Source of the DNA: Cryobacterium sp. PH31-O1
GTDB taxonomy: Bacteria > Actinomycetota > Actinomycetes > Actinomycetales > Microbacteriaceae
DNA: 64,000 nucleotides
Assembly (NCBI RefSeq): GCF_030063455.1
Contig: NZ_JASITB010000007.1
Location: 226,797 to 290,796 of the forward strand
Reading direction: 5' to 3'
Under the pieces are notes generated by a model that did not search any database, was not told where the DNA came from, and saw only the letters and a program-made list of their open reading frames with translations. Both the position numbers and the translations under genes were made by a program. This document shows positions 37,208 to 45,925 of this stretch, piece after piece (within the stretch, counting starts at the first letter, position 1; each line of letters starts with the position of its first letter).

Positions 37208-38005
37208 CTTGATAATCCACGTTCACCGCGCGTCCGTGCCGTCGCAAAACTTGCCAAGCGCGACGCGCGCCTCGAGTCCGGTCTGTTCCTGCTCGAAGGC
37301 CCGCAGGCCGTTTCCGAAGCCCTCACCTTTCGTCCCGAGCTGGTCGTGGAGCTGTTTGCCACACCGACAGCGCTCGACCGCTACACCGACCTGGCCCAGA
37401 AAGCGATCGACGCCCAGGTCGAGGTCGAGTTCGTCTCCGAAGAGGTGCTCGAGGCCATGGCCGACACGGTCACCCCGCAGGGCTTCGTGGCTGTCTGCCA
37501 CCAGTTCCCCACCTCGGTGAAGAAGATCTTCAACGCCGAGCCGAAGCTCGTCGCCATTCTCGAAGAGGTTCGCGACCCGGGCAACGCCGGCACCATCATC
37601 CGGGCAGCGGATGCCGCTGGCGCCGATGCCGTCATCCTCACCGGCCGCAGCGTCGACCTGTACAACCCCAAAGTCATCCGTTCCTCGACCGGCTCCATCT
37701 TTCACCTCCCGGTTGCGATCGCGGCCGACCTGTCCGACGTGCTCGACCGTGCCCGGGCCGCCGGCCTGCAGCTCTTTGCCGCAGACATTAAGGGCTCTGA
37801 CCTGCTAACCGCCCGCAACGAGGGACTGCTCGCGGCTCCGACCGTGTGGCTGTTCGGCAACGAAGCCCGCGGCCTGACCGACGAAGACCTCGCCAGGGTC
37901 GACCGCAGCGTCAGTGTGCCGATCTACGGCGAAGCCGAGTCGATGAACCTCGCGACCGCGGCATCCGTCTGCCTGTATGAGAGTGCCTTCGCACAGCGCG
38001 CCTGA
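37205..38005 (+). CDS. SpoU/TrmH-family RNA 2'-O-methyltransferase
   Basis: 266 residues from the ATG at 37205. An N-terminal substrate-binding domain (FLLEGPQAVSEAL) precedes the SPOUT knot domain with its three motifs: LEEVRDPGNAGTIIRAADAAG, WLFGNEARGL, and SVPIYGEAESMNLATAASVCLYE. The family methylates ribose 2'-OH in rRNA or tRNA; position next to rplT suggests an rRNA target. The frame extension to 37091 crosses the rplT terminator and was rejected. Confidence 0.94.
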   Translation: MLDNPRSPRVRAVAKLAKRDARLESGLFLLEGPQAVSEALTFRPELVVELFATPTALDRYTDLAQKAIDAQVEVEFVSEEVLEAMADTVTPQGFVAVCHQFPTSVKKIFNAEPKLVAILEEVRDPGNAGTIIRAADAAGADAVILTGRSVDLYNPKVIRSSTGSIFHLPVAIAADLSDVLDRARAAGLQLFAADIKGSDLLTARNEGLLAAPTVWLFGNEARGLTDEDLARVDRSVSVPIYGEAESMNLATAASVCLYESAFAQRA

Positions 38006-38023
38006 CTATAGCCCCTTCGCGGG

Positions 38024-38063
38024 GAGCGGGCGCGCAAAAGTGCTCTCAAATGTGCGCCCGCTC
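38024..38063 (+). terminator. Hairpin after the SpoU methyltransferase gene
   Basis: A 10-bp stem GAGCGGGCGC/GCGCCCGCTC (38024-38033 with 38054-38063) with a 20-nt loop, preceded by a small GCCCC/GGGGC hairpin. No long T-run follows. It separates the methyltransferase gene from the biotin operon. Confidence 0.6.
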
Positions 38064-38144
38064 TTGGTCGGATGTGCTCTCGGAACGGGGTTGCTGCGTA
38101 AATAAGCTGGTCAGAAGCCTTGTTTGGGGCTCGAGAGGACGCTT

Positions 38145-39191
38145 ATGACCAGGACCGTTTCGACCGACCAGACCACAGCTCTCACCGGGATCGGCGCCGC
38201 GCCGATTCTGGACCAGGCCAGGGACCGGGTATTGCACCGCGGCTTGGGCCTCACCCAGGAGCAGATTCTCCAGATCCTGGAGCTGCCGGACGCACTGCTC
38301 CCGGCCGCCCTGGAGCTCGCCCACGACGTGCGCCTGAAATATTGCGGCGAGTCCGTCGAGGTGGAGGGAATCATCTCCGTCAAGACCGGCGGATGTCCCG
38401 AAGACTGCCATTTCTGCTCCCAGTCCGGCCTGTTCGAGTCGCCGGTTCGCGCGGTCTGGCTGGACATTCCCGGCCTCGTGCAAGCGGCGCAGGAAACCGC
38501 GGCGACCGGAGCCACAGAATTCTGCATCGTCGCCGCGGTGCGCGGCCCCGACCTCAAGCTCATGAACCAGATCAAGTTCGCGATCGAACGCATCAACAGA
38601 GTCGTCGAGATCAACATCGCGTGCTCGCTCGGGATGCTCACCCAGCGCCAGGTCGACCAGCTCGCCGAGTGGGGGGTGCACCGGTACAACCACAATCTGG
38701 AAACCGCCCGCAGCTTCTTCCCCGAGGTCGTCACCACGCACGACTACGACGAACGCCTCGACACGTGTCGTATGGTCAAGGACGCCGGCATGGAATTGTG
38801 CTGCGGCGCCCTCATCGGCATGGGAGAGAGCAACGCCCAGCGCGCCGAACTCGCGGCGCAGCTCGCCGCCCTCGACCCCCACGAGGTTCCCCTCAACTTT
38901 CTCAACCCCCGGCCGGGTACCCCGCTCGCCGGGCAGTCGATCATGTCGGGCCGGGATGCCCTCCGGGCCATTGCCGCCTTCCGGCTGGCGATGCCGCGAA
39001 CGGTGCTGCGCTTCGGTGGCGGCCGCGAACTCACCCTCGGCGACCTCGGCACGAGGGAGGGCCTGCTCGGGGGCATCAACGCTGTCATCGTCGGCAACTA
39101 CCTGACCACCCTCGGGCGACCGGCAACGGCCGACCTTGACCTTCTGGTTGAACTTAATATGCCGATTCGGGAACTCCAGAAGTCGCTCTGA
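38145..39191 (+). CDS. bioB: Biotin synthase BioB
   Basis: A 348-residue radical-SAM enzyme inserting sulfur into dethiobiotin. The CxxxCxxC cluster is C84-C88-C91 ([10 protein letters not shown]). The [2Fe-2S] region is represented by later Cys and Arg motifs ([21 protein letters not shown]). The start is probably ATG 38145 behind GAGAGGA; ATG 38124 is in frame. First gene of a six-gene biotin cluster with bsaP directly after it. Confidence 0.97.
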   Translation: MTRTVSTDQTTALTGIGAAPILDQARDRVLHRGLGLTQEQILQILELPDALLPAALELAHDVRLKYCGESVEVEGIISVKTGGCPEDCHFCSQSGLFESPVRAVWLDIPGLVQAAQETAATGATEFCIVAAVRGPDLKLMNQIKFAIERINRVVEINIACSLGMLTQRQVDQLAEWGVHRYNHNLETARSFFPEVVTTHDYDERLDTCRMVKDAGMELCCGALIGMGESNAQRAELAAQLAALDPHEVPLNFLNPRPGTPLAGQSIMSGRDALRAIAAFRLAMPRTVLRFGGGRELTLGDLGTREGLLGGINAVIVGNYLTTLGRPATADLDLLVELNMPIRELQKSL

Positions 39192-39193
39192 CG

Positions 39194-39442
39194 ATGTCGA
39201 CAGATGACGAGAGTGGCACGACCGAAATCCCGAGCTACTGCGGACACTGCGGCCTGCCGGCGCACACGCCCGATGCGCACGGCGTCGATTCAGACCACGA
39301 CGATTCAAACGGCGGCTGCAGCACCCGGCTGGCCATGGAGCCGCCGCGCTACTGCAGCCAGTGCCGCCGTCGAATGAAAGTGCAGGTTGACCCGTTCGGC
39401 TGGAGCGCCGCGTGCTCCCGGCACGGGACGGTGACGCAGTGA
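39194..39442 (+). CDS. bsaP: Biotin synthase auxiliary protein BsaP-like
   Basis: An 82-residue Cys-rich protein 2 nt after bioB. It has two CxxC pairs (C16/C19 and C54/C57) plus C42 and C74, suiting an iron-sulfur or zinc site. Actinobacterial proteins of this type (Mycobacterium Rv1590 family) have been described as BsaP, an auxiliary factor that restores biotin synthase. Identity rests on size, Cys pattern and position between bioB and bioA. Its stop overlaps the bioA GTG. Confidence 0.85.
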   Translation: MSTDDESGTTEIPSYCGHCGLPAHTPDAHGVDSDHDDSNGGCSTRLAMEPPRYCSQCRRRMKVQVDPFGWSAACSRHGTVTQ

Positions 39443-40788
39443 GCAGGGCGGGCACGCGCACACCGTTCGACCGGGACCGGGCCGCCCTGTGGCATCCGTA
39501 TGCGTCGGCTGGTTCCCCGGAACCGCTCTGGCAGGTGGAGGCCGCCGAGGGAGTGCGGTTGCGGTTGCGCGGCGAAGATGGCGCCGGGAGCGACGTTATC
39601 GACGGGATGGCATCGTGGTGGTGCATGATCCACGGCTACCGCAACCCGGTGCTGGACGCTGCGCTCACCGAGCAGGCGGGCCAATTCAGCCACGTGATGT
39701 TCGGCGGGCTCACCCATGCGCCCGCGATCGAGCTCGCCGAGCTTCTGGTATCGATCACCCCGGAGGGGCTCGAACGCGTGTTCTTCGCCGACTCCGGGTC
39801 GGTGTGCGTCGAGGTCGCGCTGAAGCTCGCGGTGCAATATCAGGGTGCCGGGGGGCGCCCACAACGCCAACGGATGCTGACCGTCTCCGGTGGATACCAC
39901 GGTGACACGTTCGGAGCCATGGGCGTGTGCGATCCCGTCGACGGAATGCACTCGACCTTCGCCGGGCTGCTCCCGAACAACATCTTCGCCCCACGCCCGC
40001 CGAGCGCGGCCACGGCGACCCCGCAGGAAATCGCGGTGTGGGCTCGGGCGGTGGCCGCCCTGGCCGCGGATAACAGTGACGAGCTCGCCGCCATCATCCT
40101 GGAACCCGTGCTGCAGGGGGCCGGCGGAATGTTCGTGTACCCGCCCGAGTGTCTCCGGGCGCTGCGGCGCATCGCCGACGATCATGGACTCCTCCTCATC
40201 CTCGACGAGATCGCCACCGGCTTCGGTCGCACCGGCGAACTGTTCGCGGCCGACCATGCGGGCGTCAGAGCCGACATCATGTGCGTCGGCAAGGCGCTCA
40301 CCGGCGGCTACCTGACGCTCGCCGCCATGCTGTGCACCAATCGGGTGGCGCGGACAGTCTCGCACGGCGCCGCCGGCGCCCTGCTCCACGGCCCCACCTT
40401 CATGGCGAACCCGCTGGCCTGCGCCGTGGCCCTGGCCAGTGTGCGGCTCCTGCTCGCCGCCGACTGGAGGGGAAACGTCGCCGGCATCAACACGGCACTC
40501 ACGCTCGGGCTCTCGCCTGCGCGGGAGCTCGACGTCGTCGCGTCGGTGCGGACCCTCGGCGCCGTCGGTGTCATCGAGCTCGACCGGCCGGTCGACGTCG
40601 CCGAGGTGACCCGGGCAGCGATGCGGAACGGAGTCTGGATTCGACCCTTCCGAAACCTGGTCTACACAATGCCGCCGTACGTCTGTACCGGCGCCGATCT
40701 GGCCGTGCTCACCAGGGGGATGGTCGCCGCCGTGGCCGAGGTGTACGGCGACACGCCTGGAGCGCCGATGACGGGGGAGGGGCAATGA
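39439..40788 (+). CDS. bioA: Adenosylmethionine-8-amino-7-oxononanoate aminotransferase BioA
   Basis: A 449-residue class III PLP aminotransferase converting KAPA to DAPA with SAM as amino donor. The PLP lysine is K285 in [16 protein letters not shown]. The family features ALWHPYAS near the N-terminus and [15 protein letters not shown] are present. The GTG start at 39439 overlaps bsaP; an in-frame extension to 39412 was rejected. Its stop overlaps bioF by 4 nt. Confidence 0.97.
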   Translation: MSRAGTRTPFDRDRAALWHPYASAGSPEPLWQVEAAEGVRLRLRGEDGAGSDVIDGMASWWCMIHGYRNPVLDAALTEQAGQFSHVMFGGLTHAPAIELAELLVSITPEGLERVFFADSGSVCVEVALKLAVQYQGAGGRPQRQRMLTVSGGYHGDTFGAMGVCDPVDGMHSTFAGLLPNNIFAPRPPSAATATPQEIAVWARAVAALAADNSDELAAIILEPVLQGAGGMFVYPPECLRALRRIADDHGLLLILDEIATGFGRTGELFAADHAGVRADIMCVGKALTGGYLTLAAMLCTNRVARTVSHGAAGALLHGPTFMANPLACAVALASVRLLLAADWRGNVAGINTALTLGLSPARELDVVASVRTLGAVGVIELDRPVDVAEVTRAAMRNGVWIRPFRNLVYTMPPYVCTGADLAVLTRGMVAAVAEVYGDTPGAPMTGEGQ

Positions 40789-41918
40789 GCGTGTCCATGC
40801 AGCGCTGGGTCGAGCAGCAGGCATCCGCTCGCGCCCGCCGGGGTCTCGCCCGCGAGCTAGTGCCGCGCGCACCGGGTGCCGACCTGCTGGACCTCGCGAG
40901 CAACGACTACCTCGGCCTCGCCACCCACACGCGGCTGGCGCTCGCGGCCGCTGAGGCCACGGCACTCTGGGGCACCGGCGCTACTTCGTCCCGCCTGGTG
41001 ACGGGCACCACCCTCCTGCATGAGCAACTCGAGCGCGAACTGGCCCGCCTGGTCGGGCTCGATACCGCACTCGTGTACTCCTCCGGGTATCTCGCGAACA
41101 TGGGTGTGCTGACCGCCCTCGGCGGACCGGGCACCCTCATCGTCGCCGACGCCCACGCCCACGCGTCAATGATCGACGGATTCCGGCTGAGCCGATCCCG
41201 CACCGAAACCTTCGCCCACAACGACCTGGACGACGCCGAACGCCTCCTCGGCGGCCGCAGCGAACCACGCGCACTCATCGCCGTCGAATCAATTTTCAGC
41301 GTGTTCGGGGATGAGGCGCCACTCGCGGGACTGCTCGCACTCGCGGAACGGCACGATGCCATGCTCGTGGTCGACGAGGCGCACAGTGTGGGCGTGGCCG
41401 GCCACGGGCGCGGCTCGATCGCCGGCACGGCGCTTGCCGGGCACCCGAGCGTCATCGTGACCGCGACCCTGTCGAAGGCGCTCGGCAGCCAGGGCGGCGC
41501 GGTCCTCGGCCCCGATTGGGTGCGCTCCCAGCTGGTCAACCGGTCCCGCAGCTTCATCTTCGACACCGGTCTGGCCCCGGCATCCGCCGCGGCCGCGCTC
41601 GCCGCCATCGACGTCATCCGCGACGAGCCCTGGCGGGTCGAACGGCTGCGCGCGAACGCGACGGCCCTCTCCACCGGCCTCGCCGCGGTTCTGCACGGCA
41701 CGCGACTGGCCATCGACCCGGGTGCCGGGGCCGTGCAGTCGATTCCCCTGCCCACCGCTGAAATCGCCCTCTCCTGCGCCCGGGCAGCCCGGGCCGCCGG
41801 CATTCAGGTCGGCTGCTTCCGGCCCCCGTCGGTGCCTGACGGCGTCTCCCGGCTGCGGCTGACCGCGCGGGCGACGCTGACCCGGCCCGTGCCGTCGACG
41901 TTCTCGGCACCATCCTGA
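40785..41918 (+). CDS. bioF: 8-amino-7-oxononanoate synthase BioF
   Basis: A 377-residue PLP enzyme condensing pimeloyl-thioester with alanine. The PLP lysine is K231 in TATLSKALGSQGGAVLG. The LASNDYLGLA motif is at 38-47 and VVDEAHSVGV near 196. The start ATG 40785 overlaps the bioA stop; the upstream open frame lies within bioA and is not coding. Similar in length to Bacillus BioF. Confidence 0.96.
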   Translation: MSVSMQRWVEQQASARARRGLARELVPRAPGADLLDLASNDYLGLATHTRLALAAAEATALWGTGATSSRLVTGTTLLHEQLERELARLVGLDTALVYSSGYLANMGVLTALGGPGTLIVADAHAHASMIDGFRLSRSRTETFAHNDLDDAERLLGGRSEPRALIAVESIFSVFGDEAPLAGLLALAERHDAMLVVDEAHSVGVAGHGRGSIAGTALAGHPSVIVTATLSKALGSQGGAVLGPDWVRSQLVNRSRSFIFDTGLAPASAAAALAAIDVIRDEPWRVERLRANATALSTGLAAVLHGTRLAIDPGAGAVQSIPLPTAEIALSCARAARAAGIQVGCFRPPSVPDGVSRLRLTARATLTRPVPSTFSAPS

Positions 41919-41928
41919 AGGAGCACCT

Positions 41929-42612
41929 GTGAGCCTGCCCACCGTCATCATCGTCACCGGGACGGATACCGGGGTCGGGAAGACCACCACGACGGCGGCG
42001 ATCGCGACCGTTCTGGCTGCCGCGGGGCGCCGGATCTCGGTCTACAAGCCGTGCCAGTCCGGCGCATCCGAGGGAGACTCGGATTGTGCGCAGATTTACC
42101 GGCTCGCCGGTCCGATGCACGCGAGCGCCGGCGTGGTGCTTGGCGCGGCGCTGGCCCCGGCCGCCGCGGCGGCGCTCGAGGATGCCGCATTGCCGCCGGT
42201 GAGCGTGCACGCCGATCGGATTCGCGCTTTCGCCCGCAACAGTGACCACGTGTTGGTCGAGGGGTCCGGCGGGCTGTTGGTAGGACTCGACGAGGCCGGG
42301 CGCACCCTCGCCGACCTGGCCGAACTGCTCGGCGCCCAGGCCGGCTGTGTGGTGGTGTCCCGACCCGGGCTCGGCACGCTCAACCACACAGCGCTGACCC
42401 TGGAAGCACTGCAGCGGCGCGGCATCCGAGTGCTCGGCGTAGTCCTCGGCACCTGGCCGGTCGAGCCGGGCGCGGCCGACGACCACAATCGGCGTGCCTT
42501 CGGGGACGGCCCGGTGCCGCTGCTCGGTGTGCTGCCGACCGGCGCCGGCGCCCTCCCGCCAGCGGTGTTCCGGCAACGGGCCGGCGGCTGGCTGCCGGGG
42601 GTGGCGGCATGA
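41929..42612 (+). CDS. bioD: Dethiobiotin synthetase BioD
   Basis: A 227-residue ATP-dependent carboxylase closing the ureido ring of dethiobiotin. The P-loop GTDTGVGKTT is at 11-20, with KPCQSG and the EGSGGLLVGL loop following. GTG start behind AAGGAG. The stop overlaps the ATG of the P450 frame (ATGA at 42609-42612). Confidence 0.96.
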   Translation: MSLPTVIIVTGTDTGVGKTTTTAAIATVLAAAGRRISVYKPCQSGASEGDSDCAQIYRLAGPMHASAGVVLGAALAPAAAAALEDAALPPVSVHADRIRAFARNSDHVLVEGSGGLLVGLDEAGRTLADLAELLGAQAGCVVVSRPGLGTLNHTALTLEALQRRGIRVLGVVLGTWPVEPGAADDHNRRAFGDGPVPLLGVLPTGAGALPPAVFRQRAGGWLPGVAA

Positions 42613-43738
42613 CCGGGCAGCCGACGGGGTGTCCGGTTCGTGCGCCGGATCACCGGGACGCCTACCGGGGCGGGGGGGGGGGGGGCACCCGGCGACCGTT
42701 CGCCGGGTGCTGCACGACCCGGTAGCATTCGGCCCGGCCAATGCGCTCGTTGCCGTGAAGCCCCTCACCGGCCCGAGCTTGCGGCTGCTGCAGCGGGCCA
42801 GGTTTGCACTCCCGCCCATCCTGGCCAGCAACGCCGATGACAGGCACGCGGGGATCCGGCGGGTCGTGGGCAGCTTCTTCACACCGGCGACCGTCGCGGC
42901 CATCGAACCCCGAATCAGGGAACTCGCCCGCGCCGCCGTCACCGTGGCCGCCCGCGCCGTCGACGAGGACGGATCGGTCGACCTCGTCGAGGCCGTGGCC
43001 GCGCGGCCGCCAGCGATCCTGATGCTGGAACTGCTCGGGCTGCCCGTGCGGGACGTGGCGCAGCTGAAGACCTGGAGCCGAGAATCCCTCGAGCTGTTCT
43101 GGGGCTGGCCCGACGACGAACGCCAGCTCCGGCTCGCCGGCGGTGCCGCCGAGTTTTACACCTGGTTGCGCACCGTCGTCCGCGAAGCGGTCGGCGCCGA
43201 TCGGCGAACCCTGTTCGGTTCCCTCGCCGAGCATGGGTTGAGCACCCCCGAACTGTGTTCACTCGGGTACTTTCTGCTCATCGCCGGACAGGAGACCACC
43301 ACCCAGCTGATCAGCACCGCGCTGTTCCGGCTGGCCGCGAACCCCGACCCGGACGCCTGGCGTAAAGTGGCCACCCCGGCCGGGGCGAGCGCGCTGGTGC
43401 GCCGGGTGCTCGCCACCGAGTCCTCCGTGCCCACCTGGCGCCGCGTCACCACGCGCGCCGTCGAACTGGACGGCGAAACACTGCCCGCCGGCTGTGAGAT
43501 TCTCCTGGAGCTCACCGGCAACCATGGCACCCGAGCCCGCCCGACCGCCTACAGCCTGGCCTTCGGCTCCGGAATCCACCGCTGCCTCGGCGCCAAACTG
43601 GCCGAACTGGAAGCGACGGTCGTGGTTCAGGAAACAGCACGCACCCTGCCGCCGTGCCGCCTCGGGGATGCCTCGCCGGAGTGGACGCGCCTGCTCTCCT
43701 TCCAATCCCCGCGCACCGTCACCGTGACTCGCCGCTGA
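42609..43738 (+). CDS. Cytochrome P450 (BioI-like context), interrupted by a G14 tract
   Basis: The frame from ATG 42609 (MTGQPTGCPVRAPDHRDAYRG, about 20 residues) runs into 14 consecutive G at 42672-42685 and stops at 42721. The rest of the P450 lies in another frame. That frame has the I-helix AGQETTT, the heme loop AFGSGIHRCLGAKLA with the Cys ligand, and a C-terminus at 43738. One more G, or two fewer, would join them. A start at GTG 42629 in the downstream frame would avoid the shift. The K-helix ExxR is not conserved (RVLA at that place). As last biotin-operon gene it could make pimeloyl precursors like BioI; that is inference. Confidence 0.7.
42672..42685 (+). repeat. Homopolymer of 14 G
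   Basis: An uninterrupted G14 preceded by GGGGC, located 63 nt into the P450 frame. It separates the two halves of the gene into different frames. It is either a slipped-strand hypermutable site or an assembly error. Confidence 0.9.
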
Positions 43739-43781
43739 GCCTCGCCGCTGAGTCACGCCGCTGAGCCTCGCCGCTGAGTCA
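43730..43781 (+). repeat. 13-bp tandem repeat with stop codons in all frames
   Basis: Four units CGCCGCTGAGCCT / CGCCGCTGAGTCA alternate (a 26-bp unit twice). The first contains the P450 TGA. Because the unit is 13 bp, the TGA recurs in all three reading frames (43736, 43749, 43762). Confidence 0.85.
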
Positions 43782-43788
43782 CGCCGGC

Positions 43789-43992
43789 ATGCCCTGCAAC
43801 AGCTGTAAGGCCGCAGTCGTGATCGTCGTCGCCCGGGTTCACCAGCTCGGTGTCGAAACACCGGCGACGATGCTCGACGGCGTGCTCGGCGCAATCGTCG
43901 TCAACACGGCGCTGTGCCTCGTCACGGTACTTGCGGTCGCGCTCTTCCTGCGCCTGCCGAAAACTGAAGGAGTGAAAATCACATCCCGATGA
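43789..43992 (+). CDS. Possible small membrane protein or transporter remnant
   Basis: A 67-codon frame with one strongly hydrophobic segment (about residues 30-54, VLGAIVVNTALCLVTVLAVALFL) followed by a short basic tail. It looks like the last helix of a larger transporter more than a designed small protein. No good RBS. It may be the remnant of a gene deleted next to the P450. Confidence 0.3.
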   Translation: MPCNSCKAAVVIVVARVHQLGVETPATMLDGVLGAIVVNTALCLVTVLAVALFLRLPKTEGVKITSR

Positions 43993-44029
43993 GCGGACGT
44001 TGGCCCGCTACATTGCACAAACGCCCGCT

Positions 44030-44062
44030 GCCCGGACTGTTACAAATGCGTTACTGTCCGGG
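44030..44062. promoter_or_regulatory. Imperfect inverted repeat upstream of gluA
   Basis: CCCGGACTGTTAC at 44032-44044 and, on the other arm, GTTACTGTCCGGGC near 44050-44063 form a CCCGGAC/GTCCGGG stem of 7 bp. It sits about 45 nt before the gluA start and could be a terminator stem or operator. Confidence 0.35.
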
Positions 44063-44106
44063 CATTTGGCGTACCTGAAACGCCGTTCTGACCTAAGTTG
44101 GAGGTT

Positions 44107-44895
44107 ATGGAGCCATCAGATTCGTCCCCGGCTACGTCGAACATCACCGTTCGTCGGGGGGAACCCCTAGTCGTCGTCAAGAACATCAACAAGCACTACG
44201 GGGAACTGCACGTTCTCAAGAACATCAATGCCGTGGTCAACCGCGGCGAGGTGGTCGTAGTCATCGGACCGAGTGGGTCGGGCAAATCGACCCTGTGTCG
44301 AGCGATCAACCGCCTCGAGACCATCGACGACGGCGTGATCACCATCGACGGGATCAAATTGCCGGAAGAGGGCAAAGCCCTCGCCCACCTGCGCGCCGAC
44401 GTTGGCATGGTCTTTCAGGCCTTCAACCTGTTCGCCCACAAGACGGTGCTTGACAACGTGACCCTCGGCCCGATGAAGGTTCGCGGCATGTCGAAGGCCG
44501 ATGCCGAGAAAAGGGCTATGGCCTTGTTGGAACGTGTCGGCGTCGCGAACCAGGCCAAGAAGATGCCGGCCCAGCTTTCCGGTGGCCAGCAGCAACGTGT
44601 CGCCATCGCTCGTGCTCTCGCGATGGAACCGAAGCTGATTCTGCTTGACGAGCCGACCAGTGCGCTCGACCCTGAGATGATCAACGAGGTGCTCGAGGTC
44701 ATGATCGACCTGGCTAACGAGGGTATGACCATGATCGTCGTCACCCACGAGATGGGCTTCGCCCGCAAGGCCGCGGACCGCGTCATCTTCATGGCTGAGG
44801 GCGAAATCGTGGAGGAAACCACTCCCGAGGAGTTCTTCACCAACCCACAGAGCACTCGTGCTCAGGATTTCCTCTCCAAAATTCTCGACCACTAA
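44107..44895 (+). CDS. gluA: Glutamate-type amino acid ABC transporter ATPase
   Basis: 262 residues from ATG 44107 (GGAGG directly before it). Walker [10 protein letters not shown] is at 54-62, the signature [15 protein letters not shown], Walker [16 protein letters not shown], and H-loop VTHEMGFA. It is the polar amino acid (GlnQ/GluA) class. It powers the uptake system with the solute-binding lipoprotein and two permeases downstream, arranged as gluABCD of Corynebacterium. Confidence 0.93.
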   Translation: MEPSDSSPATSNITVRRGEPLVVVKNINKHYGELHVLKNINAVVNRGEVVVVIGPSGSGKSTLCRAINRLETIDDGVITIDGIKLPEEGKALAHLRADVGMVFQAFNLFAHKTVLDNVTLGPMKVRGMSKADAEKRAMALLERVGVANQAKKMPAQLSGGQQQRVAIARALAMEPKLILLDEPTSALDPEMINEVLEVMIDLANEGMTMIVVTHEMGFARKAADRVIFMAEGEIVEETTPEEFFTNPQSTRAQDFLSKILDH

Positions 44896-44932
44896 ACCGT
44901 CCCCACCACCACACAGCATCAGGAGAAGACAA

Positions 44933-45799
44933 ATGAGATTCAAAAAAGGCCTAGCAATCTCGGCCCTCGCTCTCGCAGGTGCCCTCGTGCTTAGTGGCTG
45001 CACCGATTCGGGTGCATCCAATGACGCCGTGCCCGTCGAGGAAGCCCCCGAATTTGCAGCGGGCACCACCATGGCCGCCCTCGCCGAAGCCGGCGAGATC
45101 ACGATCGGCACGAAGTTTGACCAGCCACTCTTCGGCCTTCGCGGCGCGGATGGTGACCCGGTCGGGTTCGACGTCGAAATCGGCAAGCTGATCGCCGCCA
45201 AGCTCGGCATCGCCCCCGACAAGATCAAGTGGACGGAGACCGTCTCGGCGAACCGCGAACCATTCATCCAGAATGGCCAGGTTGATATCGTCGTCGCGAC
45301 CTACACGATCAATGACACCCGCAAGCAGGTTGTGTCCTTCGCCGGACCGTACTATTCCGCGGGTCAGGACCTGCTCGTTCTCGCCGGCAACACCGACATC
45401 ACCGGCCCCGAAGACCTTACCGACCAGCCCGTCTGCACGGTGAGCGGCTCCACGTCAGAGAAGAACATCGCGGAGTTCACCACCAACATCATTGCCACGG
45501 ATACCTACTCCAACTGCCTCGGCCCGCTGCGCAGCGGTGAAGTCGTCGCCGTTACCACCGACAACGTGATCCTGGCCGGAATTGCGGACCAGAACGAGGG
45601 CGAGTTCGAGGTCGTCAACAACCCGTTCACGGAAGAGCCCTACGGCATCGGGCTGGCGCTGGACGACACCGAGTTCCGCACCTTCATCAACGACGTGCTC
45701 GAAGAGTCCTACGACGACGGCACCTGGGTCGACGCCTGGGAGTCGACTGCCGGAAAGGTTCTCGACACCCCCAAGCCTCCGGCCGTCGACCGCTACTAG
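44933..45799 (+). CDS. gluB: Glutamate-binding lipoprotein
   Basis: A 288-residue solute-binding protein. A signal peptide ends in the lipobox LVLSGC, so Cys23 would be lipidated and the protein anchored to the outer face of the membrane. The SBP_bac_3 domain covers about 45-280 (ITIGTKFDQPLFGLRGADGDPVGFDVEIG...). ATG 44933 follows AGGAG. A strong hairpin separates it from the permease genes. Confidence 0.93.
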   Translation: MRFKKGLAISALALAGALVLSGCTDSGASNDAVPVEEAPEFAAGTTMAALAEAGEITIGTKFDQPLFGLRGADGDPVGFDVEIGKLIAAKLGIAPDKIKWTETVSANREPFIQNGQVDIVVATYTINDTRKQVVSFAGPYYSAGQDLLVLAGNTDITGPEDLTDQPVCTVSGSTSEKNIAEFTTNIIATDTYSNCLGPLRSGEVVAVTTDNVILAGIADQNEGEFEVVNNPFTEEPYGIGLALDDTEFRTFINDVLEESYDDGTWVDAWESTAGKVLDTPKPPAVDRY

Positions 45800-45831
45800 A
45801 TCAACACCGCACGTGCAGTACGCGTTGTAAG

Positions 45832-45869
45832 CCGGGATGGCCCGTTCCTAGTCGGACGGGCCATCCCGG
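45832..45869 (+). terminator. Intercistronic hairpin between gluB and gluC
   Basis: A perfect 14-bp stem (45832-45845 with 45856-45869) and a 10-nt loop, followed within a few bases by TTTT. It would protect the gluB 3' end and reduce readthrough, giving more binding protein than permease. Confidence 0.85.
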
Positions 45870-45925
45870 TGAGTTTTCGAGCCGGACCAAGATTCAATCA
45901 CGGATATTAGAAGAGGAGGTGAGTT

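Larger units (their letters stand above)
43739..44106 (+). other. Intergenic region P450 to gluA
   Basis: 368 bases holding the 13-bp repeats, a possible 67-codon gene (43789-43992) and the gluA promoter area. The segment 44030-44090 has two TTAC-containing copies around 'CCCGGACTGTTACA' and 'TTACTGTCCGGGCAT', which form an imperfect inverted repeat (CCCGGAC.../GTCCGGG). Confidence 0.5.

Noticed and set aside
39349..40965. 538-codon minus-strand open frame opposite bioA
   Set aside because: Antisense of a clear class III aminotransferase; composition is low-complexity Arg/Gly/His.
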